25,040 nt of DNA from Candidatus Fermentibacterota bacterium (GTDB taxonomy: Bacteria > JAFGKV01). Below, piece after piece: positions 21,890 to 25,040 of this stretch (position 1 is its first letter; each line of letters starts with the position of its first letter). The stretch is taken from the NCBI GenBank assembly GCA_016928395.1, contig JAFGKV010000342.1, positions 1-25,040 on the forward strand, in the 5' to 3' direction. Made by a program: the position numbers and the translations under genes. The notes beneath the pieces were generated by a model. That model made no database searches, was not told the DNA's origin, and saw only the letters and a program-made list of their open reading frames with translations.

Positions 21890-23710
21890 TTAAGGAAGGG
21901 CAAGATCGAACTCGCCTACCGCGGTCGAGGGTATACCTTCAACCCCGAAATCCACCGGAGCGACGCGGTAAAAATGGTTCACCGCCGGATTGCCGGCGGC
22001 GCCGATGTCCACGAAGGGAGAAGCCGCGACCTCCTGGTATACCACTCCGGGCAGGAATGTGCCCGTGGTGCCGCGATAGACGCGGAAGGTCGGGCAGACC
22101 CACGAGGCATCCGTGCCCCACGCCAGGGTCACATTGGCTCCGGATGCGCTGATGGCCACGGCGCCCATTCCCGTCGGCGGGGGGGGGCCCGAAAACCAGG
22201 CGAGGATCCGGCCCAGCAGGGCATCGCGTTCCCCATTGAACCGGAGTTCATCAAGCTGGAACCCAAGAAACACATGCTCGCGGGCCGGCGACGCATACTG
22301 GATGGCCACGGGGAACGGTGTCGGCTCCCACTGCCATGCATACAGCGTTTCGGCCTCCGCATCGGCGCCGATCTCATCGTCGAGGGTTTGACTCACCCGG
22401 ATCTGGTCTGTATCACCGCTGGTGCCGATATAGGCGCAGGGTGCGGCATAGTAGGTCTGGTTGCCGGTGGGGCTTACCTCGGAACCGTCGCAGAGAGCGT
22501 GAAGGTACGTGCGGAAGAACTCGTCCTTGATGACGTCAAAGTGATAGAAGTAGCCGATCTGGTTCCCGGAGAGCAGCAGGTACTTGGCGCCGCGAACGGC
22601 GTCGCCTTCGTCAAGATAGCGCATCAGCGCGATCTGCCCCGCGACGGTGGGGTAGTGCGCCGCCTGCTCCGCGAAAATCACCGTGTCCCATGCCTCCAGA
22701 CCGTAGAGGTTGCCAGAGGTCCGCGACCATGAGTCATACGCCACGGAGTTGGCTGCGAGAGCTGCCTGGTACTGGTCACGTTCGGTGGCGTCCTGCCAGC
22801 TCAAGAGCAGCGGCGCGGTGGCGGGAAACGACACGGGCGTGATTCCCGTGGCGGTTGTGGCATTGTTGGCCGGGTCGCCGTCGCCCGCAAGGGTCGTGGC
22901 CGCGGTCAAGGAAAAGGTGCCCGAGGCCGGCACGGTCCATAGGGTAGGGAAGCTCACCATGGTCAAACCATTGGCCGGCAGCAGCGCCACCGTGGTGGAA
23001 GAGGAATACCCCGCGGGGTCTGAGGTACAGGTCACCGGCACACCGGTCTCGTCATCCGAGGTGAAGTTGCATACCCGCGCCCAGATCCTGACCTGGGCGC
23101 CCGCCCGAACCTTGTCATTGGAGCTTGGGCCCATGAGGGAGTCGACACCCACATCGTGGCTGACCGTCGCCTCCAGGCGGAGATTGTCCAACTCCCAGTA
23201 GTATCGATACAGGGGATCCGGCGCCACGTAGCGCCAGCGGAAGCGAACCTGCGCTTCATTCGCCGCCTGCGGCACCATAACGGTGTCGGGGTTCATCGCC
23301 ACATTGGCGGTGCTGTAGGTCTTGAGCGTGGCCCAGCTAGACCCGTCGTCCGTCGAGACTTCGATGTAGCCGTAGCTCGTGGATACGGGCATGGTTTGGT
23401 AGATGGTCCACCACTTGAGCACCAGCCCGCCCGTGTACCCGGTGCAATCGATGGCCGGGGAGATCAGCCGCTCGTCCATCGGATCTTCCGAGTAGCGGCC
23501 GTCGGCCCGGGTCTTGTAGTTCGAGGAATTGCCGGCCAATGACCAGTCAGGCCCAGGAGCCTGGCTCCCGACCGCCCACCCCGGCGGGGGGAAGGCGCCG
23601 CCGTGCTCGAAATCCTCGTTCATCAACACGATTCTGGCGGAGTCGCCCCCGGCGAAGGCAGCCGGCGCCAGAGCCAGGGCCGCGCAGAGCATGGCGCTAA
23701 TCGGTGTCAC
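21890..23710 (-). CDS. secreted multidomain protein, paralog of the next gene, with Fn3-like C-terminus
   Basis: The 606-residue protein has a signal peptide (about 1-20, ending AFA). The order is as in its neighbour: an anchor-J/MAM-like domain (MNEDFEHGGAFPPPGWAV, DERLISPAIDCTG, YIEVSTDDGSSWATL, YYWELDNLRL), a CARDB-like domain (DKVRAGAQVRIWARVCNF), and a GATase-like domain (YDSWSR, NLYGLEAWDTVIFAE, LMRYLDEGD, LLLSGNQIGY, FFRTYLHALC, FLGFQLDEL). The nucleophile elbow has no cysteine. It then differs: a short linker and a fibronectin-III-like domain (VAISASGANVTLAWG, FRVYRGTTG, NHFYRVAPVD) end the protein with no type IX tail. The GTG start has AGGAGG four bases upstream. Confidence 0.8.
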   Translation of the reverse strand: MTPISAMLCAALALAPAAFAGGDSARIVLMNEDFEHGGAFPPPGWAVGSQAPGPDWSLAGNSSNYKTRADGRYSEDPMDERLISPAIDCTGYTGGLVLKWWTIYQTMPVSTSYGYIEVSTDDGSSWATLKTYSTANVAMNPDTVMVPQAANEAQVRFRWRYVAPDPLYRYYWELDNLRLEATVSHDVGVDSLMGPSSNDKVRAGAQVRIWARVCNFTSDDETGVPVTCTSDPAGYSSSTTVALLPANGLTMVSFPTLWTVPASGTFSLTAATTLAGDGDPANNATTATGITPVSFPATAPLLLSWQDATERDQYQAALAANSVAYDSWSRTSGNLYGLEAWDTVIFAEQAAHYPTVAGQIALMRYLDEGDAVRGAKYLLLSGNQIGYFYHFDVIKDEFFRTYLHALCDGSEVSPTGNQTYYAAPCAYIGTSGDTDQIRVSQTLDDEIGADAEAETLYAWQWEPTPFPVAIQYASPAREHVFLGFQLDELRFNGERDALLGRILAWFSGPPPPTGMGAVAISASGANVTLAWGTDASWVCPTFRVYRGTTGTFLPGVVYQEVAASPFVDIGAAGNPAVNHFYRVAPVDFGVEGIPSTAVGEFDLALP

Positions 23711-23740
23711 ACACCCTCCTTCAGCGGTAGGCCGGGCGTC

Positions 23741-24334
23741 TCAGCCGCGGCCGATGCGCTCATGTATGAGGTATCCCAATGCCCCCACGAGCACCAACAG
23801 GATCAACTGCAGACCGATGCCGCCGCCCCGGGCACGGGTGCCGGCAGGCGGCGCCTCCCCGATGGGGGGTTCCTCGACCTCCCTGAGAAAATCGTCTCCG
23901 GGGAGTTCGTCGGGAATGTCGCCTCCAAATGTGTATGCCGTTGCCACCTGGAAGGGATTGTGCGCACTCCCCGCCGCGGTTCTGCCCCTGCCGGCCCGGG
24001 CCTCGATGTAGTATTCCACGCCCAGATCGCCCACAACCCTGGCCGGCACCTCGGCCCAGTAGCGATCCCACGATGTCGGTTCCATCAGCCGGGGGTAGAA
24101 ACCGCCGGGATCGCCAAGCTGCCGGAACAAAAGAATGACGAGCAGCGACTCGGGAAGGGGGCTCTCCACCGCAACGGTAATCTCCAGCGGCGCATAGGGG
24201 GCGCAGCTATAGGGCGCCGTATGGCGTATCACGAAGGCCGCGGAGTCGGCATCAACCGGCTCATCCGGGGGAGGTTCATTGATGGCGCCGGCCACCATGG
24301 GCACAAGAATGAGGAAGGCACCGACGGCTCTCAT
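23741..24334 (-). CDS. exported protein with C-terminal membrane anchor
   Basis: The protein has about 197 residues: a signal peptide (MRAVGAFLILVPMVAGA), one beta-rich domain (PYAPLEITVAVESP, VILLFRQLG, SWDRYWAEVPA, GVEYYIEARAG) resembling immunoglobulin-like modules common in surface proteins, a Pro/Gly-rich linker, and a final hydrophobic helix (LQLILLVLVGALGYLIH) with a short basic tail. The topology implies a periplasmic domain held in the inner membrane. The ATG at 24334 is chosen for AGGGAG six bases upstream and the signal peptide; in-frame ATGs upstream (24418, 24409, 24385) lie partly in the palindrome. It is first of a three-gene unit with the two secreted paralogs (gaps of 30 and 10 bp). 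No family is recognised. Confidence 0.72.
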   Translation of the reverse strand: MRAVGAFLILVPMVAGAINEPPPDEPVDADSAAFVIRHTAPYSCAPYAPLEITVAVESPLPESLLVILLFRQLGDPGGFYPRLMEPTSWDRYWAEVPARVVGDLGVEYYIEARAGRGRTAAGSAHNPFQVATAYTFGGDIPDELPGDDFLREVEEPPIGEAPPAGTRARGGGIGLQLILLVLVGALGYLIHERIGRG

Positions 24335-24410
24335 GCGCAGCTCCCTGAGCGGGTGGAAACCATGCCGGCCGGCTAAAGTAGCCATGGATTCCCGCGGGGT
24401 CAATCGCATG

Positions 24411-24438
24411 CCCGGCATGAGGGGCCCCTCATGCCGGG
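24411..24438. terminator. 28-bp perfect palindrome, possible bidirectional terminator
   Basis: CCCGGCATGAGGGG is followed directly by CCCCTCATGCCGGG, a perfect 14-bp dyad that folds into a 12-bp stem with a GGCC loop. It starts 28 bp after the stop codon of the right-hand gene. No T-run follows on either strand, so it could be a factor-assisted terminator, an mRNA-stabilising hairpin or a protein-binding dyad. Confidence 0.5.
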
Positions 24439-24466
24439 CGGTGCACCCGGTATAGGACGGTATGGT

Positions 24467-25040
24467 CTAGTAGATCTCCCGCCACGAGGAATCCATCTGG
24501 GCGACATTCCACACGGGCCGATTGCCCTGCTCCGACACCATCTCCGGGAAACATGGCGGCGGCGTCCCCTTCTCGCATGCCCGGCCGTCATACCAGATAT
24601 CGGTGCCGTAGCCATGCAGGAAGTCAGAGGTCTCTGTCGGGCCGATACACCCGAATCCGACGCCGCCCATGAGGAGGAGAATGCCCTCCCGGGCCCGCGT
24701 GGAGAAATTGACTACCTCCCACGTGCCTTCTCGATAGGGAACGAGCACAAAGGCGCAGAGCTGCCGGTCGCCGTCAATGCCGGTGGGGTATCCCGGGATG
24801 AGATCGGGTATCTTCATCTTGCCCCTGAGGCCCTGGGCCTGCTCCGCGGGGATGAGGCCCATGATATCATCGCTGGGGCCGAACCGGGGATCATGGGCCG
24901 GCATGAGATCGCCGATGAGAACGATATGGCGCTGGCTTATGAGCAGCCAATTCCCCGCATAGGTGCCTTGCACGATGATGTCAGGGCTCACATTGGCGGG
25001 GCCGCGCACCCGGATGGCCGTACCATTGAGGAACACGCCG
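24467..25040 (-). CDS. DUF4900-like (pilus-associated) protein, N-terminus outside window
   Basis: The frame is open to the right edge, so the start is not seen; the GTG at 25036 is internal to the open frame. The visible part has beta-helix-like repeats (GTAIRVRGPANVSPDIIVQG, NWLLISQRHIVLIGDL) followed by DPRFGPSDDIMGLI. This resembles DUF4900 and PilX-like minor-pilin-associated proteins, which carry an I-x-I-x-GDL segment and then SDDxLGLxA. It ends QMDSSWREIY. A cysteine pair (ACEKGTPPPC) may form a disulfide. If correct it would be a type IV pilus or pseudopilus component not adjacent to pilMNOPQ but within 5 kb of it. Assignment is by pattern only. Confidence 0.6.
   Translation of the reverse strand, partial: GVFLNGTAIRVRGPANVSPDIIVQGTYAGNWLLISQRHIVLIGDLMPAHDPRFGPSDDIMGLIPAEQAQGLRGKMKIPDLIPGYPTGIDGDRQLCAFVLVPYREGTWEVVNFSTRAREGILLLMGGVGFGCIGPTETSDFLHGYGTDIWYDGRACEKGTPPPCFPEMVSEQGNRPVWNVAQMDSSWREIY

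Noticed and set aside
21890-22732. Overlapping plus-strand open frames opposite the secreted paralogs
   Set aside because: They mirror conserved domains on the minus strand and have no ribosome sites or motifs of their own.
21890-23710. Active glutamine amidotransferase or peptidase domain in the secreted proteins
   Set aside because: The region resembles the GATase-like fold but has no cysteine at the nucleophile elbow and no visible catalytic triad, so no enzymatic activity is claimed.

Overview
The window is about 25 kb of GC-rich, gene-dense bacterial chromosome. Protein families point to a diderm (Gram-negative) organism: an outer-membrane beta-barrel protein, a type IV pilus secretin operon, lipoproteins, and a secreted protein ending in a type IX-like (FlgD/Por-type) sorting domain. 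A large SRP RNA with an Alu domain lies upstream of dnaX. Together with the type IX-like tail, this suggests a deep-branching or candidate lineage around the Fibrobacteres-Chlorobi-Bacteroidetes (FCB) group. That placement is inference from gene content only, with no phylogeny behind it.

Layout. Positions 1-1236 (minus) hold most of a PDZ/radical-SAM/DUF512 protein, preceded by tRNA-Lys(CTT). Positions 1606-2906 (plus) hold a small outer-membrane protein and a PAP2 phosphatase. The PAP2 gene runs convergently into the end of a very long minus-strand gene chain (13749 down to 2846): dnaX, ybaB, recR, pgpA, cinA, thpR, recA, recX, alaS, an unknown gene, rfbA and rfbD. Most junctions are 4-bp ATGA/GTGA overlaps or gaps of a few bases, so the chain reads as one or a few co-transcribed units. 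It mixes DNA replication and repair, phospholipid synthesis, NAD salvage, alanyl-tRNA synthesis and dTDP-sugar synthesis. tRNA-Ala(CGC) and a roughly 270-nt SRP RNA sit just upstream on the same strand.

Positions 19363 down to 14664 are a compact type IV pilus assembly operon, pilM-N-O-P-Q plus an unrecognised lipoprotein, closed by a strong stem-loop terminator. Upstream of pilM, about 700 bp without a credible gene carries two diverged copies of a roughly 73-bp repeat with a palindromic core, several short heptanucleotide tandem arrays and other dyads.

Positions 20137-25040 (minus) hold exported proteins: a partial DUF4900-like (pilus-associated) gene at the right edge, a small protein with a signal peptide and a C-terminal membrane anchor, and two tandem paralogous secreted proteins. 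The paralogs share an anchor-J-like domain, a CARDB-like domain and a degenerate glutamine-amidotransferase-like domain, but have different C-termini.

I see no CRISPR array, transposase, phage module or defence system. The least explained items are the gene between alaS and rfbA, the lipoprotein after pilQ, the secreted paralog pair with its membrane-anchored neighbour, and the repeat-rich gap.
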